From contig JAKSXM010000247.1 of NCBI GenBank assembly GCA_022575985.1, positions 8,455,501 through 8,519,500 of the forward strand: 64,000 bases of DNA. Direction: 5' to 3'. The notes under the pieces were generated by a model. The model made no database searches. It saw only the letters and a program-made list of their open reading frames with translations, and was not told the DNA's origin. The stretch comes from Anagrus nilaparvatae (taxonomy: Eukaryota; Arthropoda; Insecta; Hymenoptera; Mymaridae). Numbering within the stretch: position 1 is the stretch's first letter; each line of letters starts with the position of its first letter. A program made the translations under genes and the position numbers. This document shows positions 40,585-52,580 of this stretch, in pieces.

Positions 40585-41844
40585 TAGAGGTGGACGATAC
40601 GAGACGATACCGAGACTTTAGGCTTGTCTCGTCTCGGTATCGGAAATTTCGAAATTTTGCAGTCTCGTCTCGGTCTTGTCTCGATCTCGTCTCGTTTTCG
40701 AGAAAGTCTCGAAAAAATTAAAGTTTTTCTTCAGGAAAATTATAAAAATAAAATTGTCAACTATTCATATACAAACAATTACAAATTTATAAATTCCTGT
40801 CAGAGTGTGTCTAGGGGAGACTGACGCCATAGGCCCAACAGCCGCCATTAACCGCCGAACTAGCCCATAAGAAATACATGGGACGCCATTAACCGCCTTA
40901 GTAACATTTTAGTAACAGGTACCACGGTGTCGTCACTCTTTCTAGACACACTCTGATTCCTGTGAGACTAAAGCGCCCTCTGAGCTGAGTTTCTTTTATG
41001 GCTAATAAAATAACCTGACAATTTTTATCAAGCAGTTATTCTTTTGTAAAATTATAGATAAAAAAATATTGTTTTTGATTAAAATTGTATACATTTGAAA
41101 AAAAATTTTTTATCTGCAATAAATTACTGTAACGTATTTTTAAGATTTAAAATAATAATGTTTCTAAATTATCTTTGACGGTTGATTATTATTGATATTA
41201 TTTGATGGTTGGTTAGCTGATCATAAAACTGAATTCTTTTACGGAATAACAGCCCATATTTTATTGATGAATACTGGAGTTTACGTTCAATAACTTTAAA
41301 TTTTATACTATCATCTAGGAGCCAAACATTCAGGAATAGTATATTACGACCCATGGCCAGAAAAATAAAGAATGGCCCAGAGTCGTATACGATTTTTCTG
41401 CATCAGTGGTGAGAAAACACGTCTTTGCCGGACGCGCAGCGGCCGGGAAATACGTGCTTTCTGGCCGCTGACCAGAAAAAGATTTAGCCCATATACTTTT
41501 TCAAGCCTTAAAAGGTTAATAATTGTTAATAACTGTTAATAATGTATCATCAAATAAAACTTAATGTTTACGAAAATTTATGCAGTGATGAATCAAAGAA
41601 AACTATAATTATAACTATTTTTTAAGTATACAGTTTTAATAAGAATTTTAATTTTAATTTTAATTTTAATGCCTTTTTACTTATTGTAAAAATTTAAATT
41701 AACTAAATGTATTAATAACTTTTTTTTTCGAGACGAGACTCCCGAGAGTCTCGATGTGAATGTCTCGTCTCGTCACGAATTTTCTACAAATGCTCTCGTC
41801 TCGGTCTCGGACCGATACTGGTCTCGCAGTCTCGTCCACCTCTA
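40585..41844. mobile_element. Non-autonomous hAT-type element
   Basis: 1260 bp, termini TAGAGGTGGACGA and TCGTCCACCTCTA (13-bp perfect inverted repeats), flanked by an exact 8-bp target duplication ATCAAAAT (40577-40584 and 41845-41852). Eight-base duplications and a TAGAGG-type terminus fit hAT. Subterminal regions are packed with GTCTCG/CGAGAC repeats in both orientations, as for transposase-binding sites. No transposase is encoded. A smaller element is nested at 40801. Confidence 0.9.
40801..40955. mobile_element. Nested 155-bp MITE
   Basis: Termini CAGAGTGTGTCTAG and CTAGACACACTCTG (14-bp perfect inverted repeats) with 8-bp duplication ATTCCTGT on both sides (40793-40800 and 40956-40963). 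GC-richer than its host element. The hAT-like duplication length with different termini indicates a separate family that inserted later. Confidence 0.9.
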
Positions 41845-41924
41845 ATCAAAATATAAATAAACTAATGCAAAAGATGTTTTATTTGGTTAAGCCGAGCATT
41901 GCGAGGCCAATCAGCTAGTAAAAA

Positions 41925-42110
41925 TAAACTCCACATAAAAAATAACATTTTTTAAAATTTTATATTTATATGTAAAATTTCGATGTTTACGAAAAAAAAA
42001 AAAATTTCACACTTTCTATTCAGGAATATTCAAGAAAATTCAAAAACATTTTAATAAAAAAAAATATCGATTATCTCACTCGCTGAATAAATAAATATAA
42101 AAATAAAATG
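41925..42110. repeat. Interspersed repeat copy with empty TTAA site
   Basis: Paralogue of 17690-17812 joined to 19125-19170. It retains the undisturbed TTAA (near 42050) into which the element at 17813 inserted in the other copy. Similarity continues through ATATCGATTAT and CACTCGCTGAATAAATAAATA. Confidence 0.8.
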
Positions 42111-42824
42111 GTTCCTAAAATATCTTATAAGAAGCCGCTACCATCGCAAAAAATAATTGTGATACGCTTAACGCACCCTTAGAAATAATTAAACTAGCTG
42201 TTTAGCTATTAACCCAAAACATGATATAAACGTTTCTCATCCATCTAAAAAGAATTTTCCAGATATAAAAAAGAATCAATTGACAAACGATTTAATACAT
42301 TTATTAAATTGATTGCAAAGACATACAATACATGGCAAACATTGCTTACGTTACAAATACAAATCAAATAAACTTATATGTCGTTTCAATTTTCCGCAAC
42401 CTCTAAAAACAAAAAGTTGCATAGACAATTCGGATGGGTATTTCAGATATCATCCAAAACGAAATGATTCATTTTTTTTTGCGTAGGAAGTGGAGAAATG
42501 CATTACGCATACTGATCAGCATCCGAACTGACAGTTATGTGGGACTCGACCTACCTTGCCTATACCCACTAAAACTCCACTCCCTTCCTACCTTATGCAA
42601 GCCTATCCCGGGACCGTTTTCATATTACTTCAGGACAGGTTCAAGGCCATTTAGTTCTATTCATGAACTCCATCTTTTGACTTGCATCCACTGATTCGCC
42701 ACTCTGGTTAAGGACTCCGTCATTCCATCTGGTTGAAATTTCGTCTTTATGTACTGTCATCTTTAATAAAATATATGTTAGCTAAAAATATACGTTATTT
42801 CTCATTATCATCAAAAAAGAAGGT
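42111..42824. other. Spacer with a GC-richer block
   Basis: 42500-42740 is clearly richer in C and G than its surroundings and looks like a fragment of a mobile element or old UTR, but carries no recognisable coding sequence. The 86-codon ORF 42434-42694 across it shows no domain. Confidence 0.45.
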
Positions 42825-42899
42825 TAATAAATAAATAAATAAATAAATAAATATATATAAATAAATAGATAAATAAAAAAAAAAAAAATAAATAAATAT
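42825..42899. repeat. (AAAT)n simple repeat, 3' tail of the LINE
   Basis: AATAAATAAATA repeats interrupted by an A run. For the minus-strand LINE this is a (TATT)n tail at its 3' end, typical of non-LTR elements that end in simple repeats. Confidence 0.7.
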
Positions 42900-44830
42900 T
42901 ATCCTACCATCTTCTATTGCTTGCGGTATCAAGAGTAACTGCAGGGATGATAGTATGTTAGTACAAAGGCTGCAGTCATCCGGATAGCCGCAATATGTCT
43001 TAATATTAGCCTATACCTTGGACTTCAGGTTTTTTAGTGCGGAGTATGTACTCCACATACTGGCAAATTTCGGACCATACTTCTTCATTTCGAAGCATCA
43101 GGGAACCACATTCTCAGGTGTGATTTGACCGATGTTAGCTTCTAATTGAAACTTTTTAGCAGCCCACCTATCGCATTTGAAGAATATGTGTTCCAGCGTG
43201 TCTTCTTTGCCAGGACAGTATATACATTCAGCACTATTCATCTTCTGGATCCGAAAGAGGTAGGAGAAAAAAAGTCCATGTCCACTTAGGAATTGGGTCA
43301 AAAAATAATTAATGTCCCCATGCTCTCTATTTATCCAAGGTGATATCTCTCCTATCAATCTCTTGGTCCATTTGCTCTCTGTGTAGTCGGTCCAGCGTTT
43401 CTGCCAATCGCTTAGGCTGATCTGGCGCGAAGCAGCCTTCGCGCGGTCAATACCTTCCCTCTCTTTGTTCAGATAGATATACTGTCTCTCAAGAGCCAGC
43501 AGATCTATCGGGATCACCCCAGCAATGACTAGAGCTGCCTCCAACGACACTGTTCGGCACAGGAGATTCGCAGGGCTCCTTGTCTCTGCATGCTCGTAAG
43601 CTTAGACGCATAAGTGACCTTCTTTATGCAGTCGGCCCATACTTCTGCACCATACATTAGTATGGAGTGGCTTACCGACATAAGAAGCCTGCGCTTTCCA
43701 GTCTTAGGTCCGCACGTGTTTCTCATGAGCCTGCTTAACGCAGTAGTGGACCTGGCAGCCTTCTCCGCGCTTCTCCGAATCTGCGCCATGAAGGTCAGTT
43801 TCGTATTCAGCAGCACTCCTAAGTACTTTAAGTGTTCCTTCGTTTCTATCCTATCCTCCCCAATACATATTAGGATAATAGTCTCAATATGCTTACGAGT
43901 GAATAGGACAATCTCAGTCTTCGCTGTTGCAAGCTTTAGGCCGTGGTCTTCCATCCAGTAATTGACCCCATGCATTGCCTGATTCAGTTTCTCCTCGGCG
44001 ATTTTTTCATTTATTGCCGTAATTACTAGGACCAGGTCGTCCGCGTAGCCTACAGTAAAAATATCAGCCGGCATCGGTAGCCTTAGTACCTGGTCGCACA
44101 TGATGTTCCATAGATCCGGTCCAAGGACCGATCCTTGAACTGCACCTGCAGTTACTTTCCTCATTCTTGTTCCTTGTGCAGTTTCAAAGATTATTTCCCG
44201 ATCACTCAGGAAGCTGCTGATTATTCTTCGCAGGTATTTTGGCACCTGGAAGTTCCTGAGTCCCTCCATAAAATCGCTCCATCTTGCTGAGTTAAAGGCA
44301 TTTTTCACATCGAGGGTCACTAATAGCGTGATCTTTCTCAAATAGTGATTACCAGTCTGAGCGTTGTCGATGGCCCGAACAATACTGCTTATTGCATCGA
44401 TTGTTTCCTTCCCTCGGCGAAATCCGTATTGTCTAGGAGAGAGATCTCCCGCAGTTTCTACGGCCCTCAGTATCCTTGGCTGTAGCATCTTCTCGTAATT
44501 TTTGCCGGCTGTATCCAGTAATCCTAGAGGGCGCCAAGAGTTTGGCAGTCTAGGGTCCCCTTTGCCCTTACTGATAAGGACCAGTCTTGCTCTTTTCCAG
44601 AGTTTACTGAAGATGTCCGCACGTGCACAAGTATTGTACATACATAAGATGAGTTTTGGGCATTCGTGCGTAGCTATCTTCAGTATCTCGGTAGGTATCC
44701 CATCAGGGCCTGGTGCCTTACCGTTTTTGAGAGAGTCCACCGCTTTGAAGAGCTCTTCCTCCGTAAATTCGGGGAAAGCCTCATTATCTTCACCTGAGTC
44801 ATTTTTCTCCTCCATTGAAATGATCCATTA
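42900..44830 (-). mobile_element. 5'-truncated R1-like non-LTR retrotransposon
   Basis: Contains the 3' part of ORF2 (43098-44815) and a 200-bp 3' UTR ending in the simple repeat. The endonuclease domain and ORF1 are missing, as expected from incomplete reverse transcription. Helitron-derived sequence begins immediately at its 5' edge; no target duplication could be seen. Confidence 0.8.
43098..44815 (-). pseudogene. R1-like LINE ORF2: reverse transcriptase and C-terminal zinc region
   Basis: 43529-44815 holds most of the reverse transcriptase: SLKNGKAPGPDGIPTEILK (block 1), RPLGLLDTAGKNYEKML, QYGFRRGKETIDAI, TLDVKNAFNSARW, AGAVQGSVLGPDLWNI and the catalytic GYADDLVLVI, then the thumb with HLKYLGVLL. 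A frameshift near 43545 moves the C-terminal region into the frame of 43098-43550, where a CCHC of spacing C-X2-C-X8-H-X4-C occurs (CIYCPGKEDTLEHIFFKC). Layout and motifs fit the R1/I group. It lacks the N-terminal endonuclease and is inactive. It is not located in rDNA here. Confidence 0.85.
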
Positions 44831-47552
44831 ATACAACGATATAATACAATAATAACATCGATTTGGCGAGCAAATACAGATATCTCACCGATTGTCTCTG
44901 AACAAGCAGTATATTATTACATCGCCAACTACGCATCAAAGGGTGAAAAAATTTCAAAAAATTTACAGGTATGTTTGAACGAAATTTGCCAATCGGTGTC
45001 AGATAATTTACACGCAAAAACAGCAATTCAAAAATTATTTATTTCTACTTTAAATGAACGTGATTACAGTGCACAAGAAGTAATACATTTACTCACGAGT
45101 TGGTCTCTTTACCACAGTTTACGAATATATCTTACATTAGTTATACAAGATGAAGAATGGAAATCAGTTAAGGTATTAATTCAATATATATCTATTTAAA
45201 ATGTATAAACATTAATTGTTAAAATAAATTATTTTAAAATTTTATTCATTTTAGATATGCTAGGAAACTACAGAAATTATGGAAGCAAATGATTCAACAT
45301 TAATAAAGACATATAAAATAAGACCACCTGAACTTGAGGATTTAAATTTGATAAATTTTTGTAAACACTACAGAGTTTACAACAATAAATTTATAAAAAG
45401 ACGAAAAGAATGCATTGTAAGAATATTTCCGAAAATAAACCTTGTTGACAATGAAACAGAAGATGAAAAATATTATAAGTTACATTGTATTTTAAATGTA
45501 TCATTTAGAAATAATAAGAATGATATTCTAATTAATAATGTAAATCATGATTCATGGAAGGAACTATATAATTCTTTAAACATTAGTGAAGAAAATGAAA
45601 TAAATTTACATGAATATGAAGAAACAGATGAAATTCCTGAATCCTTAAATGATAACATGGTTAGAAATCCATTTTAATATTTATCTGGATACTGTGAAAA
45701 TATTGATAACATTGAATTAGGAAAAAGACAAATTGATATATGCTACGATTGGAATATAACAGACAAAAATATACCATCTAAAGATGACATTGAAAATTTT
45801 TAAAAAAATTATAAATCAGATAATTCAAACAAACAAAATTCAGATGACGAGAAAAAAAATATACTATTTACAGAAGATCAACAAGAAGTCTTAAACTGTT
45901 TAAAAGGACAAATAGACGCGATTAAAAATAATACATTAACATCCAATATGATCAAAAGAGTAATAGTACAAGGAAAAGCAGGATCAGGATAAAGCACAGT
46001 AATAAAAGAAATGGTAAAAATGATAACATCTGCTTTCGGGGAAGATGCAGTCAAAATCGGAGCACGTACTGGCATGGCTGCTGTAAATGCATATGGAAAA
46101 ACATATCACTCATTACTACGATTACCTTTAAATTATAAACAATTTGGTTCATTAGAAAATAAAAATGCCAAAAAACTACAAACTGAATTAAAAAATTTGA
46201 AATTTCTGTTTATTGATGAAATGTTATTAATAGGTTTACGTACTTTATATCAAATAGAATCACAGTGTAGAGAAATTTTTGCTAACGAAATTGATGAACC
46301 TTTTGGTGGAATAATAATATACTTATTCGGAGATTATAACCAATTAACGCCGGTAGGACATACGGCAATATTTAGTTAAAAAAAATCTACTGACAAAATG
46401 CAATCGCAAGGAGAACTTGTTTTTAAACAATTTCAGAAATATTTCTGTGTACAAAATGCACACCGAAGGAAATCAAACACCATATTCAAAATTATTAGAT
46501 AAAATAGCAAATGCAGAATTGTCGCAGGAAAATTACGAAGCACTGCATAATAGATGAGAATCTATAATACCTAAAAACGAATTGGATATGTTTGAAAATG
46601 CAATACATTTATACCCGAAATGCATACAAGTAGATGCACATAACGAAAAACATTTAAAACCACAGGAAACCAAGTAGCTCGAATTGTAGCCACAAATGCA
46701 CCTAATGTAGCCATTCGTTGTTCAGATGATCAGGGTTACAAAATGTTTTATACTTATCTAAAAATTGTCGTGTCGTTACGGGAAAACTTATGGACTGAAG
46801 GAGGTTTAATAAATGGTACTTTAGGATATGTGAGAGAAATAATTTATGCTGAAAATAATTTACCACCGCAATTACCAGAAGCTATCATGGTAGAATTTGA
46901 TAATTATAAAGGACCCTATTTATATAAAAATCTATTTCCAATAATACCTCTAAACCGTACATGGTCACATAATAAAATACAATGCAGCCGAATACAAATA
47001 CCACTTATGTCATCATATTCAATAACCATACATAAATCCTAAGGCCAAACTATTCATAAAATGTTTCTCCATATTCGAGACAGTGAAAAGCAATTAGGTA
47101 CCACTTAGGTAGGATTAAGTAGAGTTAAATCAATAAACGATTTAATTCTAATAAAAGATTACTAAAAATATAGATACGACTCTATTCGACTATGTGCTTC
47201 TTTTAAAGACAAACAAAAGTTTTGACACAAATTGAAAAACCATATTCACTAAAATATAAAAATAAAATAAAAAAAATTATATTCAATTTCATACATTAAT
47301 AATTCAATAAATTATATTTTTTTTCATTTATATGCTTAAATTTATTTTAAAATACAAAACAATTACTCCTAGACCAAATAAACTATATATACGATAAAAT
47401 AATACTTATACAGATTATTAAATACGAAACTATTAATTTTTAACTTGGATTATTTTTAAGTAAGAAATAATAATATAATGATTTAAAAAAAATTATAAAA
47501 TAAATCAAAAAATTTTCTATAGCTTCGCTCAGTCTTATACTCGTCCCGGGTA
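44830..47552 (+). mobile_element. Helitron remnant
   Basis: Encodes decayed Helitron helicase-like sequence. A possible 3' end is CTAG|T at 47549-47552, preceded by a short CCCGGG palindrome, matching the CTRR rule and insertion before T. The rolling-circle nuclease (HUH) domain is not present, so the 5' half is lost, apparently at the LINE junction. Confidence 0.65.
44850..47240 (+). pseudogene. Helitron Pif1-type helicase
   Basis: The segment before the helicase motifs (WRANTDISPIV, YIANYASKGEKIS, LNERDYSAQEVIHLL) matches the region between nuclease and helicase of Helitron proteins. A GT-AG intron may lie at 45173-45254. Helicase motifs: Walker A at 45966-45995 reading GKAGSG-stop-ST, the stop replacing the catalytic Lys; Walker B FLFIDEM (46200); GDYNQLTPV (46330); and late motifs (LINGTLGYV, SSYSITIHKS followed by a stop) near 46800-47040. 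Multiple stops and frameshifts mark it as dead. Confidence 0.75.
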
Positions 47553-47554
47553 AT
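47241..47554. other. AT-rich tail with AGCTTCGCTCAGTCT motif
   Basis: Mostly A/T. At 47520-47534 the motif AGCTTCGCTCAGTCT is the reverse complement of the start of the palindrome at 17371. It is followed by CTCGTCCCGGGTAATCTAG, the putative Helitron 3' end. Confidence 0.5.
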
Positions 47555-48124
47555 CTAGTTACCAACTTTCAAAAGTGTATACTTAGCAATAATAAGCTGG
47601 ATAGATAAAATCTGATATAAACTCCACCCAGTTTTTTCACCTTGAAACTTTTGCAAAAGAGCAAGTATTTTTTCCTTGCTAGACACGTAAAAAGCAGCCA
47701 AATCGCTTGTTCTCAATAATACTTTGAATTTCTTATTAAAATACTTTTCAATTTTCTCTGTATTCAGAAGAGAAAAAAATCCAGTAAAAACAATGCTTGT
47801 TTTCACAGAAACATGTAATTCAAGAGAATTTTTTATATAGTCTAATACAGTTTCTCGACAAGCGTCGAATAATTCTCTTGGAAATATAAATTTTAAATTT
47901 GCAAAAACTATGCTTTTTAATCCATTTTCAAAAACAGATCGGTCTTCAGAAACTTTAAATCCAAATTCTTCATTAGCATTGTTTACAATTAATTTATAGG
48001 TTTCAATATCTTTTTTCATGCTTTCAAATAATTGTATATGTCCAACTTTTAAAACTTTTAAAACTTTTATACAAGTAAAAACATACATATATATATAAAG
48101 GAGATTTTTTAATATATCTCTCAA
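47555..48124 (-). CDS. Fragment resembling the N-terminal region of the Maverick-type polymerase protein
   Basis: 189 codons, uninterrupted. Residues 60-185 resemble, from my knowledge of the family, the region just before the conserved block seen at 17088-17390: FENGLKSIVFANLKF, VKTSIVFTGFF, then KTGWSLYQILSIQLIIAKYTLLKVGN. The frame stops right where the NYIQLP block would follow. Its first 20 residues are low-complexity and the real start may be a later Met. It may be part of a second, separate copy of the same element class. Moderate confidence in the family, low in function. Confidence 0.45.
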   Translation of the reverse strand: MRDILKNLLYIYMYVFTCIKVLKVLKVGHIQLFESMKKDIETYKLIVNNANEEFGFKVSEDRSVFENGLKSIVFANLKFIFPRELFDACRETVLDYIKNSLELHVSVKTSIVFTGFFSLLNTEKIEKYFNKKFKVLLRTSDLAAFYVSSKEKILALLQKFQGEKTGWSLYQILSIQLIIAKYTLLKVGN

Positions 48125-48296
48125 GTTAACTTAAATGCGTGTATCAAGAATATGAGATAAAGGAATTCAAGAAGGATACATATAAAAATGAATAAAACTT
48201 TATTTTAAAAAAATTTTTATTAAACCAGTATTGAAAATATTTTTTATAGATTTTATAAGATACAATAATTGTATATAATATATTGAGTAAAAAAAA

Positions 48297-48658
48297 TTAT
48301 TCAAAAACATCCCACTCGCAGGAAGCTGCAATTTGAATTTGCTCGTCAATTTCTGAATCTGTCCAGCATTGGCTAGTTCGAATTTTCTTCTGAAGCTGCA
48401 GATCATTTTCAAAATTTTCAATAGCATTATCCAGAATAACACCATACTTTCTCTTAGAAGGTTTTGATCTTATATAAAGCTTTTCGAATTGATTCCAAAA
48501 AAATCTCTTATCGGGGTTTCAAACTTCGTATTTCTTAAAACTGCATCCAATGTCCTCCTTAAATTTAGCAGACACCAATATATCAACAATATTTGATGGG
48601 ATGTTGAGTGATGGAGTTTTATATATTGCAAGTGGTGGTGATGCAAACCCAAAATTAA
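48297..48658 (-). pseudogene. Unidentified coding remnant, about 120 codons
   Basis: One minus-strand frame reads from about 48658 to TAA at 48297-48299 with a single TGA (48519-48521). Composition is protein-like and non-repetitive: LNIPSNIVDILVSAKFKED, then after the TGA FFWNQFEKLYIRSKPSKRKYG, ending AASCEWDVFE. It lies upstream, on the same strand, of the polymerase-family fragment and may belong to the same element. No domain is recognised. The ORFs 48200-48445 and 48470-48652 in other frames are shadows. Confidence 0.45.
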
Positions 48659-48664
48659 TTGGTT

Positions 48665-48760
48665 TAGGTTACTTCCCGATCAGGAATCGAAACACGGCGT
48701 TAGCGAGTACCTCTATAGTTTAGCAATGTTAACTACCTAGTTTCTCGCATGGTAACGTGG
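48665..48760 (-). repeat. Possible tRNA-derived SINE
   Basis: On the minus strand an A-box-like TAGTTAACATTG, a pairable middle arm and the B box GTTTCGATTCC (rc at 48687-48697) occur at tRNA-like spacing, followed by TGATCGGGAAG. No A-rich tail is clear. Confidence 0.4.
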
Positions 48761-50908
48761 CGCGATATTAGCGAGGCCCTACTTTGGCGAAAGCGAGTTG
48801 AAAGAAAATTTACTCCCAATTTTTCCTTTACTTGCAAATACTAACAATGTGTGAGTTATAACAGGTTATAAACTGTATATTAAACACATATATTATTTAA
48901 TTAATAAAATGTTTTGCATTCAATAATAAAATATTAAGTTTTAAAAATTGATTGTTGAAATTTTGCATTTTAAAATATAAATTTATATCCATTAAAAAAT
49001 TTTAAAAAGGCGAAAAAAAATAATTGTTTTACTTTGAATATAATATGTTTTCTATACTGTTTCTCCTAAAATAATAAAAAGATTTTTTTTTTTAATATTT
49101 GCTTCTTAATTTTTTAGATAATATATGGTACTGATAAACTATTACTAAATTATTTTATAGTAAAAATCAATAATAATAAATTAATTTTTAGAAATCAGAA
49201 AGTTATATAGTTTTCAGTAAATGGTTAAATTTTTCTCTATAAAACTTAAATGTCTGTCATCGATTTACTCTGGCTCACGCGCTGTAATGTTTTAACAACA
49301 CTATACTTAATACTCTCGCGCGTTAAATAATTTTTATTATTAATAAAATTTTGAGTATTTTTCATTATAATTAAATATAAATAAGAAATATAATAATTTT
49401 CTCATTTTATTATACAACTTTTAAAAATTTCGGCTTCGATTTTATCTAATTAATCGATTCATTTTTTCTCTGCAGTGTCAGCCGCGCGCTGTATAAAAAA
49501 TTTGAAAGCAATTTTAAATATTAATTTTTTAATTTATTATTATAATGTCAAGATAATTATAAATTTTAATAAAAAATGTTTAAACTATAATAAAACATTA
49601 CATCTGTAGATGCGACATAAATAATATATAAAAACTTATTCGAGTATTTCGTCATCCTATTATAAAATTTCGCTGTCCAGGACAAAAGAAAAATTAATGT
49701 CGAGGGTTGAAAGAGGCTCTGGCCTGAGGTGTGTAGCACCGAATAATCAATATTTGCATTCAGATACTATATATATTTTTTTTTCGAAATAAATTTTGAA
49801 AATAAAAATAATATTGGTTTTGATTTATGATAATATATGAAAACTGATTGGAGTATTTCGTCATCCAAGTGTAAAATTTCTCCGTCCAGGACAAAAGAAA
49901 AATTTATTTCGATGGATAGTAATAAATTAGCATTTGCATTCAGATGCGATATTAAACATTTTTTTCTTGAGGTAAATTTCTACCTATCTCTAAAAAACTC
50001 ATGTGACATAATTTTTCGCCTAATTTATTCGTGTTGTGATTGGTTGCGCTGATTATTTCATTATTTATTTCATTAGTTCTAATTTTTATTATCATTTAAA
50101 ATACTTAGCTACTTATTAATAAAATTTTGTGCAAAAAATACGTAGGTGTCCATTACGTAGGTGGAACGATTATAATTTTCGATAACATATTCGAAAAATT
50201 CAATACTAGCTTTGCTTGAACTTCCAAATGATTTCACAAATTGTAAATCTGTGGGGATAGGTGAATGCAAAGATTGTTTATTTTCAAGTATAATACGATT
50301 AAAAAAATATTGAAATTTAAAAGACGAAAACTTTTAAACTGATAAAAAAAATATTTAAGAACCTATTTATATAAAAATGAAAACCGAAAGGGGATGAGAA
50401 TAAATTACTTTAATTCAACAAACATGTATGTAATTTTTTTTAAAACAAAATTAATAAATAAGACTTTTTTTTCAGCAACACAACAAATTTCGAAAAAAAA
50501 AATGTGTGGGAATAAAAAAATTATAAAGCTTTGCATGTAATCAAGAAGATTATTTTTTTTTAATTTTCCAAGACATATAAGCTGATAAGACAAAAATTCA
50601 ATACGCGACAAAAATTTAACATACATGTAAAAATTACAGTGTGGGAGAGAAATAATGATAATAAAAATGAATATGTAATTCGAGAAAAAAATTAAGGACA
50701 AGATATAAGGAGTTCATTAAAATCGAGCAATAAATTTAATAAATCAAGGTGTAAAGAAGGCGCGAGATTAAATAAAGTGAAACTTTTTTTTTGGCGAGGG
50801 TAGAAAATGAAAGTGTTTTTAAAAACATAAAAGCTCAGGATTTTTGCAAAAGGGTATAAGTTAAATTTTTGAATCAGAAAGAATCAAAGCGTTTTTAAAA
50901 TCGAAGCA
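48761..50908. other. Intergenic AT-rich stretch with one direct repeat
   Basis: Two copies of a module containing GAGTATTTCGTCATCC, AAAATTTC and GTCCAGGACAAAAGAAAAAT occur at about 49640-49710 and 49850-49920, period about 210 bp. Otherwise no coding or known element. Confidence 0.6.
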
Positions 50909-51049
50909 ATGGTAAACTTAGAGCTGGTGATGTATAAAAAAGAATTACGTATTGAGGAAAGAATTAGAAAAAAATTGTATAGTATGGCCTATGTAAATTT
51001 TATGTGCTTTTATTATTTTCATTTGAATCGAGATTTCTACTTAAATCTG
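50909..51049 (+). CDS. Tentative first coding exon of an unidentified gene
   Basis: ATG at 50909, 47 codons ending exactly at a good donor CTG|GTAAGA in phase 0. The peptide is varied (ELVMYKKELRIEERIRKKLY, then aromatic-rich). A phase-0 acceptor at 51334 could join it to the exon 51335-51508, with or without a 9-base microexon at 51113. Predicted from splice signals alone. Confidence 0.35.
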
Positions 51050-51334
51050 GTAAGAATATTTATTTTTTAAATTCAAAAACAAAATTAAAAAATTATTAAA
51101 TTTATGTTGTAGATTAAAGAGGTGATGGATTTTAACGGTGGGGAAGACAATCCACTTCATCCACTAAGATGATGTAGTCTGAGCGAGAGAAATTTGGTAA
51201 TTTAAATATTAAAATAATAAAATTTTGAAAATCAAATATTTATAAAAAAATGAAATCCTTGAAAAAACAATTTAAGAAATTCAAAAAAAAATAAATTGTA
51301 ACGATAAAAATAATTTTATTTCAATATTTTTCAG

Positions 51335-51508
51335 GTTCACTGGATTGCTTGTGATAAGCAGTTGCAAATATGGCACCAGCAAAGCTGTGATATTCTTGAC
51401 TATAATGAACCGGTCTGGCCAGCCTGTATCGACAATCTTTTTGAAGAAATTCCTCCACAAAATGAATGTGTAAATGATCCACAGGCAAAAAGAAGACGAC
51501 TATTTTAA
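51335..51508 (+). CDS. Tentative terminal exon of an unidentified gene
   Basis: Preceded by a pyrimidine-rich acceptor (TATTTTTCAG|GTT). The frame encodes 57 residues rich in Cys, Trp and acidic groups (VHWIACDKQLQIWHQQ; PVWPACIDNLFEEIPPQ) and ends KRRRLF-stop, unlike the surrounding AT-rich noise. AATAAA-like sequences lie about 85 bp downstream. Function unknown. Confidence 0.45.
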   Translation, partial: VHWIACDKQLQIWHQQSCDILDYNEPVWPACIDNLFEEIPPQNECVNDPQAKRRRLF

Positions 51509-52469
51509 AAATATTTTTTTTCTTAATTTGAAAAGAATTTAAAAAACATGTATAAACGTAAAATCTACAAAAAAGTGTAGAAATATATAAAATAAAAAAT
51601 ATTTAAAAAAAAGAAGTTTTAATCATTTAAATTATGCATGGCACTCGACAGGTAGAGAGAATGGTATTATAAAATATAGTATACAGAAACCGGTATATAA
51701 ACTTGAATAAAGATAAAAATAAGACTGGAGGTTAAAAAGAATCAGTTAATAATTAAAAATAAAATCGATTGAGGAATATTAATAAAATGTTTAATTTGTT
51801 TATTTAAAATTTGTTTGTAAATAATTTATATTCATTTAAAAAAATTCGTAAAAATTAAAAATGAAAAAATTTTTTTTTTAAATTTGCAAAATATATGAAA
51901 AAATTTTCAGAAAATGCTATGGGAAAGCTTGGAAAAACCTTGAAATTGGATCATATCCCTTAAACACACTACTTTCCAAAATCATGTATTCTTGTATAAT
52001 TTTGTTCTAATTATAAAAATTACTCATATATAAGAAAATATTTAATATGCTTTAACACACAGTAAAAAAAATGTATGCAATATTACTACAGATTAGAAAT
52101 CTTATTTATACGAATCAATAATATTAATCCACTGTTAATAAATTAAAATACTATTAGTAATAAAATAACGAATTGTAGTAAATTTGCTAAATTTTTAGTA
52201 ATATTGTTAATTTGTTGTAAAATAATTAACCTGCAGTAACATTGAGTGTATTTTTAACTAAGCAGTAGGCAATTTTTAGTTTTTTGAGTTAAAAAAACTT
52301 TTCAAAAAAGGGTCCTGATTTTTTTATTTGTTGTTAAAATATACGCTTTAAAACATATATTATTATTTATAAAATTAATACTCAAAATATACTTTTTAAT
52401 ATCAATTTTTAATATTATATATTAAGTACAAATATTTCTATCTCTTCAATATTTTTTTATTAAAATTCT
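51509..52469. other. AT-rich spacer
   Basis: Many AATAAA/TTAATA stretches, no ORF over chance, no repeat recognised. Confidence 0.6.
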
Positions 52470-52580
52470 ACTTGCACGCGTGGTGTTGAGGATCTTTCTG
52501 AAGCTGGCATCCCAAACATCGACGGTTCAATTCCCACCATTGACGTACGTCTTCCGTGTTGGAAAAAAAAAAAAAAAAAA
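52470..52580 (+). repeat. tRNA-derived SINE
   Basis: A GC-richer head with an A-box-like GTGGTGTTGAGG (52479-52490) and a B box GGTTCAATTCC (52524-52534) at tRNA spacing. A short tail region (GTCTTCCGTGTTGG) and a pure A run (52562-52580) follow. Head plus A tail is the structure of a short SINE. Confidence 0.6.
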
